Assembly: GCF_011320225.1 (NCBI RefSeq)
Contig: NZ_JAAOEN010000003.1
Location: forward strand, 1-64,000
Direction: 5' to 3'
DNA length: 64,000 nucleotides
Source: Phytoactinopolyspora limicola
GTDB lineage: Bacteria; Actinomycetota; Actinomycetes; Jiangellales; Jiangellaceae
Below the pieces are notes generated by a model. The model was not told the DNA's origin and ran no database searches. It was given only the letters and a program-made list of their open reading frames with translations. The stretch's first letter is position 1. Each line of letters starts with the position of its first letter. This document shows positions 1 through 9,130 of this stretch, in pieces. The translations under genes and the position numbers were made by a program.

Positions 1-2
1 AT

Positions 3-1115
3 CAGTCGGCGTATTGCTCGAATGTGGTGTTGCGTGATTTGGTGTGTGATAACAACCGGCGCAACGCGCTTAGTGTGATCTCGGTTGATGGGCTGGTTGT
101 TGAAGGGTGTCAGTTCTCGCAGACGCAAGGGACGCTTCCGGAGTCGGGTGTGGATTTTGAACCGAATTTCGCGGATGAGCGTATATCCAATATTACGATG
201 ACGGATTGTGTGTTCGAGGGGAATATCACGCGGGGTGTGTCGGCGATCTTGAGTGCGCTGGATCAGACATCGGCGCCGGTATCCGTTCTGATTGACCGGG
301 CTACGGTTTCTCATCACATGGGGGAGTCGCGGCAGCTTCCGAGTGCGGTGTTCATGACCAGTGCCCGGAACGGCGTCACAGGTCAGATCGAGGTCCGGGA
401 CTCCCTACTCAACGTCGAACCAGCCTCAAGCGCCATTGGTAGTTTCAACAACGACGCCAACGGCGTCGAGATGCACTTCACCCGCAACACCGTCTGGAAC
501 TGGGGCAACGCAGCCCAAGATCTCAAACCCATCGATATCCAGGCGGGCACCCAGCAGGCGTTCGGTGGATTGATATTTGACGACCTCGTTTTCGTCACCG
601 ACCAGCCACCGTTACTCCTGCGGGCGCGGAGTTCGCCTGCGCATGACCCAGGCGGAACGGCGACACTCGCCAACATCCACGGCACCATCACCGTCGTCAA
701 CCCCCACGGCGTCGACGTCGAGACTGGTGACAATCCGCCGGTCGACTACGATCTCACGGTGCAGACGGAGAGTGTCGGGCTGCGGGCCGACGTCACCGTC
801 ACCGCGCAGTCGTCGTCGGTTTCCGGTGGCGACGACGCGCAGCTGGTCTTCACCCGCGCCGGCGGAGACGCCTCGACCCCGCTCGCCATCGCCTACGACG
901 TCAGCGGCTCGGCCCGAGAACGATACGACTACGGAGGGCTCGGCCGGGTCGCAGTCATCCCGTCCGGCGCGAGTCAGGTCACGGTCCCGGTGCGAACCTT
1001 CGGGCGACGGCAAGCAACCGATCCTGTGCACCGGCAGATTGTTGTCATAGTTGAGACCGGCCACCGCTATGAAGTGTTGCCCAACAGCGTCGCGAGTGTA
1101 CTGATCACCGATTGA
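3..1115 (+). CDS. Right-handed beta-helix repeat protein, 5'-truncated by window edge
   Basis: The reading frame is open to the left edge, so the true start lies upstream; the first in-window GTG (24) is inside the fold. The visible part has beta-helix rungs of the type NxxxxVISVDGLVVEGCQF and ITMTDCVFEGN, typical of pectate-lyase-like or periplasmic polysaccharide-active proteins. The last 120 or so residues switch to a Calx-beta/Ig-like beta domain (VSGGDDAQLVFTRAGG, then ending ASVLITD). No signal peptide can be seen because the N-terminus is missing. It sits 13 nt upstream of an oxidoreductase gene and is probably in one transcript with it. The substrate is unknown; extracellular polysaccharide binding or cleavage is inferred from fold and context. 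Confidence 0.75.
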   Translation, partial: QSAYCSNVVLRDLVCDNNRRNALSVISVDGLVVEGCQFSQTQGTLPESGVDFEPNFADERISNITMTDCVFEGNITRGVSAILSALDQTSAPVSVLIDRATVSHHMGESRQLPSAVFMTSARNGVTGQIEVRDSLLNVEPASSAIGSFNNDANGVEMHFTRNTVWNWGNAAQDLKPIDIQAGTQQAFGGLIFDDLVFVTDQPPLLLRARSSPAHDPGGTATLANIHGTITVVNPHGVDVETGDNPPVDYDLTVQTESVGLRADVTVTAQSSSVSGGDDAQLVFTRAGGDASTPLAIAYDVSGSARERYDYGGLGRVAVIPSGASQVTVPVRTFGRRQATDPVHRQIVVIVETGHRYEVLPNSVASVLITD

Positions 1116-1128
1116 GTGGAGCGCTACT

Positions 1129-2481
1129 TTGTCCCGTCGAAGGTACGCCGTCTGTGGGTTGTCCAACCGCGGTGTGACGAGTTTCGTGTGCCCATTGCTG
1201 GGGGTTCGCGCGGGAGAAGACACGGAACTGGGCTTCGGTGCCAATCATGAGGACTACTCAAGCCATGGTGGCCTAGTGGCGGTGGTTGATCCGGACAAAG
1301 AACGGGTCGCGCAGTTCAACGCGGAGCTGATACCACCAGGGCACCCGCGGGTGCCCTGGTACCCGCCGGATCAGTTCGGCGCGATGATCGAGCAGGATCG
1401 GCCAGATACGGTGATCGTGGCATCGCCTGACCATACGCATACGGATTACATCCTCGCGGCGTTGGAGCGGGGCGTTGACGTGATCACCGAGAAGCCAATG
1501 GTGACAACGGCGGCTGACGCAAGGCGGGTGCTGGCCGCCGAGCGGGCGTCGCCGGCGAACGTCCTGGTCACTCACAACCTGCGGTATGTGCGGCGGCATC
1601 AGCAGATCAAGCGGCTGGTGCGCGACGGCGCGGTCGGTCGGCCCACCTATGTGACCTTGGAGTATCACGTAGACATACGGCATGGCGCTAGCTATTTCCT
1701 GCGGTGGAACCGGCGCCGCGCGCTATCTGGTGGGTTGTCTGTGCACAAGGGTGCGCATCACCTGGATCTGGTGTCGTGGTGGCTGGACGACGTGCCAGAG
1801 CGGGTCTATGCCGTAGGCGGGCGGAGCTACTACGGTCCGGATAGCCCGCACCGACCTCGTTCCGCCGACGGGACCACCTACAGTGGCCGGGAACTACGGG
1901 CGCGCGATCCGTATTTTCGGGCGCAGGTAGGTAGTGGCGCCTTTCCTGACGATGCCGCTACTGACCGGGTCGGATTCCTCGGGCTCACCTACCCGCATCA
2001 GTATCCAGCCGGCCGAGAAATGTACCTGTACGACGACGAGATAGACATCGAGGACACCTACTCCTCGCTGCTTTCATATTCGAACGGTGCCAGCCTGAGC
2101 TACACGATCGACTTCTCGTCGCCGTGGGAGGGGTATCGGTTGGTGATCAATGGCACGCACGGTCAGCTGGAGACCATGAGTGGACGCCTCCCTGACGGGA
2201 CGCCACTGGGCGATTCGTCTTCGATCATCTATCGGCCGCTTTTTGGTGAACCCGAGACCATCGAGGTTCAGACGGTGACGGGCGGGCATGGTGGAGCTGA
2301 TCCGTTGATGCGTCGGGATATCTTCGTCGAACCCAGCGCGGCGTCCCGTGAACTCGGGCTGGCGGCCTCCTCTCTCGAGGGAGCGGTGGCGGTGGCTGCT
2401 GGTGAGGCGATCTGGCGCTCGTCCGCCGAGGGGCGCGTGATCGAGTTGCGTGAGCTTCTCGGCGAAGAGTTAGACGGCTGA
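1129..2481 (+). CDS. Gfo/Idh/MocA family oxidoreductase
   Basis: 450 aa with a TTG start. An N-terminal Rossmann segment (YAVCGLSNRG, then GGLVAVVDPDKER) is followed by DTVIVASPDHTHTDYI and the family signature EKPMVTT, whose Lys is the usual catalytic residue. The C-terminal alpha/beta domain contains GGLSVHKGAHHLDLVSWW, where Asp/His normally complete the sugar-oxidoreductase site. The family catalyses NAD(P)-dependent oxidation of sugars and cyclitols or oxidative glycoside opening. The dinucleotide motif is atypical (CGLSNRG rather than GxGxxG), and an acidic insert precedes the second strand. It follows the beta-helix gene by 13 nt and precedes a sugar esterase, suggesting breakdown of a modified sugar. 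Confidence 0.9.
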   Translation: MSRRRYAVCGLSNRGVTSFVCPLLGVRAGEDTELGFGANHEDYSSHGGLVAVVDPDKERVAQFNAELIPPGHPRVPWYPPDQFGAMIEQDRPDTVIVASPDHTHTDYILAALERGVDVITEKPMVTTAADARRVLAAERASPANVLVTHNLRYVRRHQQIKRLVRDGAVGRPTYVTLEYHVDIRHGASYFLRWNRRRALSGGLSVHKGAHHLDLVSWWLDDVPERVYAVGGRSYYGPDSPHRPRSADGTTYSGRELRARDPYFRAQVGSGAFPDDAATDRVGFLGLTYPHQYPAGREMYLYDDEIDIEDTYSSLLSYSNGASLSYTIDFSSPWEGYRLVINGTHGQLETMSGRLPDGTPLGDSSSIIYRPLFGEPETIEVQTVTGGHGGADPLMRRDIFVEPSAASRELGLAASSLEGAVAVAAGEAIWRSSAEGRVIELRELLGEELDG

Positions 2482-2624
2482 ACCGAGCACTCGAGCGGGG
2501 CCATGCTGGACATCGGGCTGGCTTCTTACCGGCCTGCCGCATCTTCCTGCGACGGATAAAACGCTATGTCGCTGGAAATGCCGGCGCCGTTTGCCCTTGG
2601 TGTCGGCAATCAGTGCAGCTAAAC

Positions 2625-2638
2625 TGCATGCGCTTGCA
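2625..2638. promoter_or_regulatory. LacI-type operator upstream of esterase gene
   Basis: TGCATGCGCTTGCA differs from the palindrome TGCAAGCGCTTGCA at one position, and CG is at the centre as in LacI/GalR-family sites. It lies 26 nt before the start codon at 2664, so binding would cover the promoter or initial transcribed region. The LacI-family gene at 9131-10129 is the natural candidate regulator. Confidence 0.55.
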
Positions 2639-2663
2639 CAATAGATGACGGAGGTCTGCGATC

Positions 2664-3671
2664 ATGGCCCGTTCCTTCTCCCTCGATCCTGGCCGCAGGC
2701 CGTGGGCCTGGATGGGGATGGCCGAATGGTGTGAGGAGGACGGTGCTGCGCAACCGTGGCGCATCAACCGGGATCTAGCCATGACCTCGGCTTCAGCTGA
2801 ATTCGTCGCAGGTGCGCGTGAGCCGTGCGGCGTGCGGGCGCGGGTGTTTACCGATGCGCGGAGGCTGGAGCTCGTGACGCGGCGCACCAACCGACCTGGG
2901 GGTGTGTGCGATGTATTGGTGGACGACGTCCTTGTGTATCGGTGGCGTGCAGGTGTGGGCGACAGCCGGATGGCATGTGACCTGCCCGGGCGTGGCATGC
3001 GCACGGTCGAAGTCTGGTTGCCTCAACAAGGGCAAGCAGCCTTGGTGGAAATCGCTCTGCATGACGCCAGCCAGGTTCAGGCGGCCCCGGCCGCAGACCT
3101 TTCCTGGGTGACTTACGGGAGCTCGATCACCCAGTGCGCGGCCGCGGAAGGCCCGTCAGAGACGTGGCCGGCGTTGATCGCGCGCCAGCATGACTGGCAG
3201 CTGAGATCGCTCGGCCTTGGTGGTCAGTGTCACCTTGATACAGCAGCTGCCCGCACCATTAGAGACGAACCGGCTGACCTGATTTCGCTGTGCCTCGGAA
3301 TCAACATCTACGGACAATGTACGTTCAACGCGCGAAGCCTGCCGTCCGCCGTGACGGGGTTTATCCAGACAGTCCGGGACGGCCATCCCAAGACGCCGAT
3401 CGTGGTGATCTCGCCGATTAGTTCGCCGTTGCGCGAAGCTCAGGCGAACGGGGTAGGGATGACCTTGCAGGACGTCCGCGGTGTTGTGCATGGGGCCGTA
3501 GACCTCCTGATCAACTGCGGAGACACCGGACTGTACCCCGTCGACGGTCGAGATGTGCTCGCCGATGGCGAAGCGGGCCTGCTCTTCGACGGAGTGCATC
3601 CAAGGGCGGAGGGCTACCGGCTGATGGCCGAGCGGCTCGCGCCACTATTGGCGAGCGTGATTGCCACCTGA
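2664..3671 (+). CDS. SGNH/GDSL hydrolase with N-terminal CE2-like domain
   Basis: 335 aa; ATG preceded by GGAGGT at 2650. Residues 1-140 or so form a jelly-roll-like domain as in carbohydrate esterase family 2. The SGNH domain follows: YGSSIT holds the probable nucleophile Ser154 (block I, Ser replacing the usual Asp of GDS), then GLGGQ (block II Gly), LCLGIN (block III Asn) and FDGVHPRAEGY with Asp309/His312 (block V). No signal peptide is evident, so it probably de-esterifies imported sugars or oligosaccharides in the cytoplasm. A LacI-type site lies just upstream. Acetyl-sugar deacetylation is inferred from the family. Confidence 0.85.
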   Translation: MARSFSLDPGRRPWAWMGMAEWCEEDGAAQPWRINRDLAMTSASAEFVAGAREPCGVRARVFTDARRLELVTRRTNRPGGVCDVLVDDVLVYRWRAGVGDSRMACDLPGRGMRTVEVWLPQQGQAALVEIALHDASQVQAAPAADLSWVTYGSSITQCAAAEGPSETWPALIARQHDWQLRSLGLGGQCHLDTAAARTIRDEPADLISLCLGINIYGQCTFNARSLPSAVTGFIQTVRDGHPKTPIVVISPISSPLREAQANGVGMTLQDVRGVVHGAVDLLINCGDTGLYPVDGRDVLADGEAGLLFDGVHPRAEGYRLMAERLAPLLASVIAT

Positions 3672-3686
3672 GGTTGCTGCTATTGC

Positions 3687-3700
3687 AGCAAGCGCTTGTA
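3687..3700. promoter_or_regulatory. LacI-type operator upstream of beta-helix gene
   Basis: The core CAAGCGCTTG (3689-3698) is a perfect 10-bp palindrome, and the 14-mer AGCAAGCGCTTGTA matches the LacI consensus closely. It lies just after the esterase stop codon and about 262 nt before the start at 3962, within a 290-nt gap that otherwise shows no gene. It shares GCGCTTG with the site at 2625. Confidence 0.55.
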
Positions 3701-3961
3701 TAGCGTAGGATCCTCGAATGCGAGAACCACTCTCGTGACCGCGCCGCACACGAATACTCCACTAGTTGCTCAGCTCAGTCCTCGGCGTCACCTCCAACGA
3801 ACGTGGGAGTGACGTCAGCAAAGGAGGCGGCACCGAGAAGGTTCCTCTACGCCGCGACGGCGACGTATGCAGGGAAAATTGGTCCGATTCCGGAAAGCAA
3901 GCCAGGGATTCCATGAGGTCATAGTCGCGCTTTCGGGCGCGCTCTTCTAGGAGGTACTGGG

Positions 3962-5788
3962 ATGACGCTAGATGCCGATGTGACCAGTCTCATCGTGGAT
4001 ACCGACGGTCCGAGCGACACCCGGCTGACCCTTGGTCGGACGTTCCGGGAGCATGTGAGCCTTTTCAACGGCCTGGCGTCGGATCCTCCGGCAATACCAA
4101 GTTCGGTTACCTGCGTCGAAACGCTGGGATACTTGCTGGAAGGTAGCGGACGGGCGACGTACCGCTTTTCGTCTTCAATAGACGGAGCTTATGTCTCGGC
4201 CAACCCTAGAACGTCCTTCCTGGCGGCAGATGGCCGGGGGTTCGGACTAGTGGCGGACAAAGGGATCAGCCCGTTCACTTTCGGGGCCGCAGGCGATGGG
4301 TCTACGGATGACAGCGACGCCGTGGAAACCTTCCTTGGATACATCTCCGAGAACAATGTCGGACTGGCAGATGCAAGTGGACACTTCGCAGTCTCTCGAG
4401 CACTATTCTTTGGTGACGGCGTAGCTTCACCGAGTACCAAATCGGTGCAAGGAGAAATGCAGCTATCCGCAACCCCTGGAAGTTCCGGTCAAGCGATCCT
4501 CACCATAAGAAAGTGGGACGGAGGGTACTGGGAATCACTCAGGGTGACCGGAACCGGATCGGTTAGCACATTTAGCACTCGCACATGGCAGACTGGCCTG
4601 GCGCTCGACGGTGCGGGTCGGATAAAATTTGAACGGATACATTGCGCCCTATTCAGCTATGCGGGAATCGCCCGAATAGGTGGCAATGTTACCGGCTGCC
4701 ACTTCGGCGAAGTAAGGGCGTATGACTGCGGCCCAGGGGCTCGTGGCGCGTCGGCGAATTTCGGAATCTCCGCAGCTTGGTCAGTCCGGGTCGATTCCGG
4801 ATCAAGCGGCTCATTGGCGCAACGTACGACTATAAGTGTCGACACGTTGCCGCCTGAGTTTGTGTCGGACGGAGTATGGGGCGCGGTGGGCGATGCGCCG
4901 TACCTCGTAAGAATCAACGACAGTGGCGGCGAACCGAGGCTCTACTTCATCTACGGAATAGATCGTGGCAGTAGCACCCTCACGATCTTTCCGTGGATTG
5001 ATCCGAGTTTGACCAGTGGCACTCTGGACTATGTGTACGGTGGTGGCCTGTTCATTCACGGTAGTGATAACAATGTCATAGGTTTCGACATGATCGATGC
5101 GATGCGCTGTGGTGTAGCTCTCAGCTGCGGCAGTCCATATGGCCCCGTCGGGCGGCGTCTCATTAGTCAGGTCTGCGGAATCGCAGTGAGTGTAGGGCGG
5201 CATCCAGCGGGAGCAGCGCTCGGGACCCACGTTGATGGGCTCTATTGTGAGAACAACATTCATGACATCGTATCGGTCAGCATGTCCACGAGCGATGGCG
5301 TGTACGCCTGGTTTGGGTCAGAGTACGCATTGAATCTGGCGAAATGTGCGACAGTAGCGGCGCCGAGGCTGTCCAGTGGGGAATTCTCTTCCCGTTTTAT
5401 GGGTCTGCGTGGTTTCACTATCGCGTATCGCGGCTCGTTCCTGGTAGGCGAGAAGGCCCCGCACAATAGCGTGAGTTCAACTCACCTGGTTGAAATCGCT
5501 AGGCCTGACCAACGCTTGGTGCTGAAGAAGGATTCCCATGAACTGAATCTATCTCTGGACAAGGATGTTCATAGGCTCATGGGCTATGACAGTCTTGAGC
5601 TCATCTATCTCGGAAGCGGCCCTAGTCAGGAACCAACCGGCACCATCACAATAAACGCACCTTCCGGATATGAGCTCGACGATGGCAGTGTGACGCGGCA
5701 CTATTCATCGATGTCTGGAGTCCTTCGTGTTCTGGTATGGGTTGACGTTAAGGAACAGATAGTGACGCTGATCAAGCTAAGCGGATAA
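3962..5788 (+). CDS. Pectate-lyase-3-type right-handed beta-helix protein
   Basis: 608 aa, ATG with a strong AGGAGGT site. Near residue 105 it has FGAAGDGSTDDSDAVETFL, the N-cap signature of the pectate lyase superfamily 3 / GH55 / tailspike beta-helix fold (the fold often starts VKDFGAKGDGxTDDT). The rest is low-complexity beta-strand rungs rich in Gly, Ser and Asn. No signal peptide or TM segment is visible. Codons are clearly less GC-rich than in later regions of the window, suggesting acquisition. It sits between esterase and DUF4838 genes and behind a LacI-type operator. A polysaccharide lyase or hydrolase role is plausible, but a phage-tailspike-like origin is the alternative; no catalytic residues were assigned. 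Confidence 0.7.
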   Translation: MTLDADVTSLIVDTDGPSDTRLTLGRTFREHVSLFNGLASDPPAIPSSVTCVETLGYLLEGSGRATYRFSSSIDGAYVSANPRTSFLAADGRGFGLVADKGISPFTFGAAGDGSTDDSDAVETFLGYISENNVGLADASGHFAVSRALFFGDGVASPSTKSVQGEMQLSATPGSSGQAILTIRKWDGGYWESLRVTGTGSVSTFSTRTWQTGLALDGAGRIKFERIHCALFSYAGIARIGGNVTGCHFGEVRAYDCGPGARGASANFGISAAWSVRVDSGSSGSLAQRTTISVDTLPPEFVSDGVWGAVGDAPYLVRINDSGGEPRLYFIYGIDRGSSTLTIFPWIDPSLTSGTLDYVYGGGLFIHGSDNNVIGFDMIDAMRCGVALSCGSPYGPVGRRLISQVCGIAVSVGRHPAGAALGTHVDGLYCENNIHDIVSVSMSTSDGVYAWFGSEYALNLAKCATVAAPRLSSGEFSSRFMGLRGFTIAYRGSFLVGEKAPHNSVSSTHLVEIARPDQRLVLKKDSHELNLSLDKDVHRLMGYDSLELIYLGSGPSQEPTGTITINAPSGYELDDGSVTRHYSSMSGVLRVLVWVDVKEQIVTLIKLSG

Positions 5789-5940
5789 CCGGATTTAAAC
5801 GTATAGCCGACGCAGCACTGGGGTGAAGTCCATCCCGTCACCGCCCCACTGAGAGTTGGGCCGGGTATCGAGCGGTGCCATGTCCCTTAGGGGCCAGAGG
5901 TAGGTATCGAGCTAGCACGCGATGTGAGAGGCAGGTAAAG

Positions 5941-8814
5941 ATGTCCGAACGATCCGCGCAAGGCACCAACAGGCGGTCCGTGTCCGTACCGGAAGGACTG
6001 ACACGTCGAACGTTCCTAGCTGGCGCTGCGGTGGCCGGCCTGCAGATTGTGGCTCCATCCGTTGTCAACGCGGCACCCGGCCGCCAAGTGGTATTGGCGA
6101 CCAACGGTCGCCCGCGGGCGACGATCGTGGTTCCGAAAAACGCAACCGGGTTCGAGTCCCAGGCGGCTGATGAACTTCGTCACCACGTCGAACTCATTGC
6201 TGGCGCGACCCTTCCTCGAACGGAAGTTGGCGGGAAGTCGAGAACGCCGATAACGATCTATATAGGCCGTGCGTGCCCGGACCCCGTCAGTTTCGTTCCG
6301 GGATTCGATGGAGAGAGCGATGCGTTTCGGCTCCAGATTACCGATGACACGATCCAACTGGCATCGAACCCTGGGAGCCGTGGAGTCCTCAATGCGGCTT
6401 ATGAACTTCTCGAGCAGGCGGGGGTTCAGTGGCTGATCCCCGGTCCGTCTGGTACGGCGGTGCCACCAGGCAAGATTGCCAAGGTATCCGTCCAGGACGA
6501 AAGTGTTATACCGGCTTATGAGAGTCGAATCTTGCAGCCTACGAGATACAACGGTGCGATGCCGGAGGGCGTTGATCCTTTAGAGGCTGCGGCTTGGATG
6601 CGGCGCAATAGACTTGCGGGCTCGCTGCTCGGCAGGCATGGCATCCCAATGTTGCCACCTGCCGACAAAGCGACCGAGCCCGAGTTGTTTATGCATGACA
6701 CCGATGGCAGAGTGCTGAACCAGCTTGATGTCTCTCATCCAGAAGTGCTCAGGCGTGCGATAGCCGCTGCGCGTGAACTTCTTGCTGGCGAGCCGGATAC
6801 GAAGTATCTAAGCATGGGGCCAGTGGATGGTCTTGGGTTCGGAGAGTCGGAGTGGGATGCTGGAGACATTGATCCCCTTGGCGGGATTCTCAGTGTCACC
6901 GATCGTTATGTGAAGTTCTATAACCTTATTCTTGAGGACATTCAGGCTGATTATCCTGATGTTGGAATAGCCTTCTATGCCTATATTGCCCTCGATCGAC
7001 CTCCGGTGAGAGAGATTCCGAATCCGCGCCTGTTGCCGCTATTCGCGCCCATTCTTGTGGATCGTGTGCATTCGATGGGCGATCGAGATGGTTACGAGCG
7101 GCGGTACTTCAAGAGGCAAGTCGAGCGTTGGCGGGACCTAGGTCTCCAATGGGGGTACCGGGGGTATTCGTATAATCTCGCGGATCCCGGGGTGCCGTTC
7201 TCCCCGCTTCCTCAGATCGCCGAAGAGCACCCGTTGCTCCGAGAGTTGGGCGCATCGATATCTATTCGTATCGAGGGCCTTCATAGCTGGGGGCATGATG
7301 CACCTGGCTATTACCTGTTGGCCAAGTTGATGTGGGATCCGACGCTTGTGGTTGAACCCATAGTGGACGAGTTCTTCGACGCGTCTTATGGCCCTTCGGC
7401 AAACGACATGCGTCGGTACTTTTCCAGGCTGGAAAGTGCGATCTCATCCGCGGCCATAACAGCGGGGAACATCTATGACTTTCCCGCCATCCTCGATGAG
7501 GATTTGATCGATAAACTAGATGCTGACTTGGCGGATGCTGAATCGACTGCGCGTGATAGCGGTAGAGCGGATGTGAGTGACCGGATCCTGATCACGCGCA
7601 AAGCGTTCGAGTTTGGCCGGCACCTCCTGGACGCGATTCGCGCGTGGCGGTCCTTTGAGTTCGCTGAGGCTAAGCGTCTTTATGACCTCGCAGTTGGCCT
7701 GGCCGATGAGGCCGCGGCCTCAAGTCCGGTGGCGATCTATCCGAATCGGCGCAACTATCTCGGCCGGTTCTGGGGCGATCAGATGAACCAAGCCGCAGAG
7801 TTGACGGAGGGCGGCAGGGAGATTGTTGCGCGATTGCCGCAGGAGTGGATGATTCTGCTCGATTCCAATGATGTGGCGTCGAATGATGAGGTGTGGGCTG
7901 CTGGCGTCGACACGCGTACGTGGCGGTCGGCAGATACTGTTGAGAAGTCGTGGACTAGGCAAGGACTGAGGTACTACAAGGGGACCGCCTGGTATCAATG
8001 CAAGGTGCATGTGCCTGACGAGTATCGCGATCGGGAACTCTTTCTGTGGCTCGGGACTGTCGACGAAACGGCGCGCGCCTGGGTAAATGGCCATGAGCTC
8101 GAGGTCACCCGCGGTGGTGGCTCATTAAAGCCCCAGGAGTTCAATGCGACTGGCCGGGTGGTAGCCGGTGACGTGAATGAGATCACGATCAAGGTCGCGA
8201 ATGCGTCACTGAATGAGATCGGCACTGGCGGGATTATGGGTCCTTCGCTGTTGTGGGCAGGAGGAAATGTTTCGGCTGACGATGTACGCCTGATGCCGAG
8301 AAAGCGTCTGGTTGAACCAATACGTTTGTCCCAGCCGAAGGTTCAAAAAAGTCCGCCTGATGCGGAGTGGATGGCGCAGCTTCCGGATATGTGGAAGGCA
8401 TATGCCGATCCATATGGTAAAGCGGTGTCGGAGTTGGGACTTTGGGAGGCGGGATTGTCCACGGATGGTTGGCTCGATGTGGATGTCGTGAACTCGCCCT
8501 TAGAGGAGCAGGGATTCGCCTACTATCGCGGGGGAATGGCGTATCGGATGACCACCTTACCCGCGTCGGTTGATGATCTAGATGGTTGCCGGCTATGGAT
8601 CGCGGGCGCCTACGGTGAGGTTCGGGTCTGGGCGAATGATGAGGAGCTAACCGTCGTAGGTGCTGGGAACATGGGGACGCCGTGGGAGTTTGACCTCAGC
8701 GGTACTCCTGTGCGTGAGGATTCTAACGCGATTGTCATTTCGGCTACCGGTTCGTTCGATGGTGATCGTCCAGGTTCCATCACAGGTCCGGTCTATATCT
8801 ACAAACCAAGTTGA
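5941..8814 (+). CDS. Tat-exported DUF4838 (alpha-glucuronidase-like) protein
   Basis: 957 aa. The ATG at 5941 is chosen because it puts a twin-arginine signal (TRRTFLAGAAVAG, residues 21-33, cleavage likely after VVNA) near the N-terminus; an upstream start at 5875 would add 22 unlikely residues. An N-terminal domain resembling alpha-glucuronidase domain 2 (ATIVVPKNATGFESQAADEL) precedes a DUF4838-type TIM-barrel region (about 200-560). Two C-terminal jelly-roll segments resemble GH2 sugar-binding domains (GTAWYQCKVHVP, then LWLGTVDETARAWVNG). It is probably an extracellular glycoside hydrolase. Catalytic acids were not assigned. A strong terminator hairpin follows. Confidence 0.8.
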   Translation: MSERSAQGTNRRSVSVPEGLTRRTFLAGAAVAGLQIVAPSVVNAAPGRQVVLATNGRPRATIVVPKNATGFESQAADELRHHVELIAGATLPRTEVGGKSRTPITIYIGRACPDPVSFVPGFDGESDAFRLQITDDTIQLASNPGSRGVLNAAYELLEQAGVQWLIPGPSGTAVPPGKIAKVSVQDESVIPAYESRILQPTRYNGAMPEGVDPLEAAAWMRRNRLAGSLLGRHGIPMLPPADKATEPELFMHDTDGRVLNQLDVSHPEVLRRAIAAARELLAGEPDTKYLSMGPVDGLGFGESEWDAGDIDPLGGILSVTDRYVKFYNLILEDIQADYPDVGIAFYAYIALDRPPVREIPNPRLLPLFAPILVDRVHSMGDRDGYERRYFKRQVERWRDLGLQWGYRGYSYNLADPGVPFSPLPQIAEEHPLLRELGASISIRIEGLHSWGHDAPGYYLLAKLMWDPTLVVEPIVDEFFDASYGPSANDMRRYFSRLESAISSAAITAGNIYDFPAILDEDLIDKLDADLADAESTARDSGRADVSDRILITRKAFEFGRHLLDAIRAWRSFEFAEAKRLYDLAVGLADEAAASSPVAIYPNRRNYLGRFWGDQMNQAAELTEGGREIVARLPQEWMILLDSNDVASNDEVWAAGVDTRTWRSADTVEKSWTRQGLRYYKGTAWYQCKVHVPDEYRDRELFLWLGTVDETARAWVNGHELEVTRGGGSLKPQEFNATGRVVAGDVNEITIKVANASLNEIGTGGIMGPSLLWAGGNVSADDVRLMPRKRLVEPIRLSQPKVQKSPPDAEWMAQLPDMWKAYADPYGKAVSELGLWEAGLSTDGWLDVDVVNSPLEEQGFAYYRGGMAYRMTTLPASVDDLDGCRLWIAGAYGEVRVWANDEELTVVGAGNMGTPWEFDLSGTPVREDSNAIVISATGSFDGDRPGSITGPVYIYKPS

Positions 8815-8872
8815 GCTCGCAGTAGGCCGGCAGGCTTAGAAAGCATAACGGCGGGGTTTATAGGTCGATATT

Positions 8873-8910
8873 GCGGGGCTTGGGTGTTGAATGCTGCACC
8901 CGAGCTCCGC
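8873..8910 (+). terminator. Terminator hairpin after DUF4838 gene
   Basis: Arms GCGGGGCTTGGGTG (8873-8886) and CACCCGAGCTCCGC (8897-8910) pair over all 14 positions with two G-U wobbles and a 10-nt loop. No T-tract follows, as is common in actinobacteria. The rest of 8815-9130 shows no credible gene; it separates two convergent genes. Confidence 0.6.
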
Positions 8911-9130
8911 TATCGACGTCGCGACGATGAGATAGCGGGCGACACGGAGAGGTCCGATATCTGCTGTGTGGCCTGATGGTCGCCGAGGGTGCGTGTTGCC
9001 TGTTCACCTGCTTCTTTATGGTTGGCGCTGTCGTACCGTGAGTTTCCTTGTTGGCGCCGGGGCAGCAACGGGCTCCTTGTGCCGAGACGGGGGATGGGGT
9101 AAGCCTCGTTGTGGCCGGGGGAGGGGGAGC

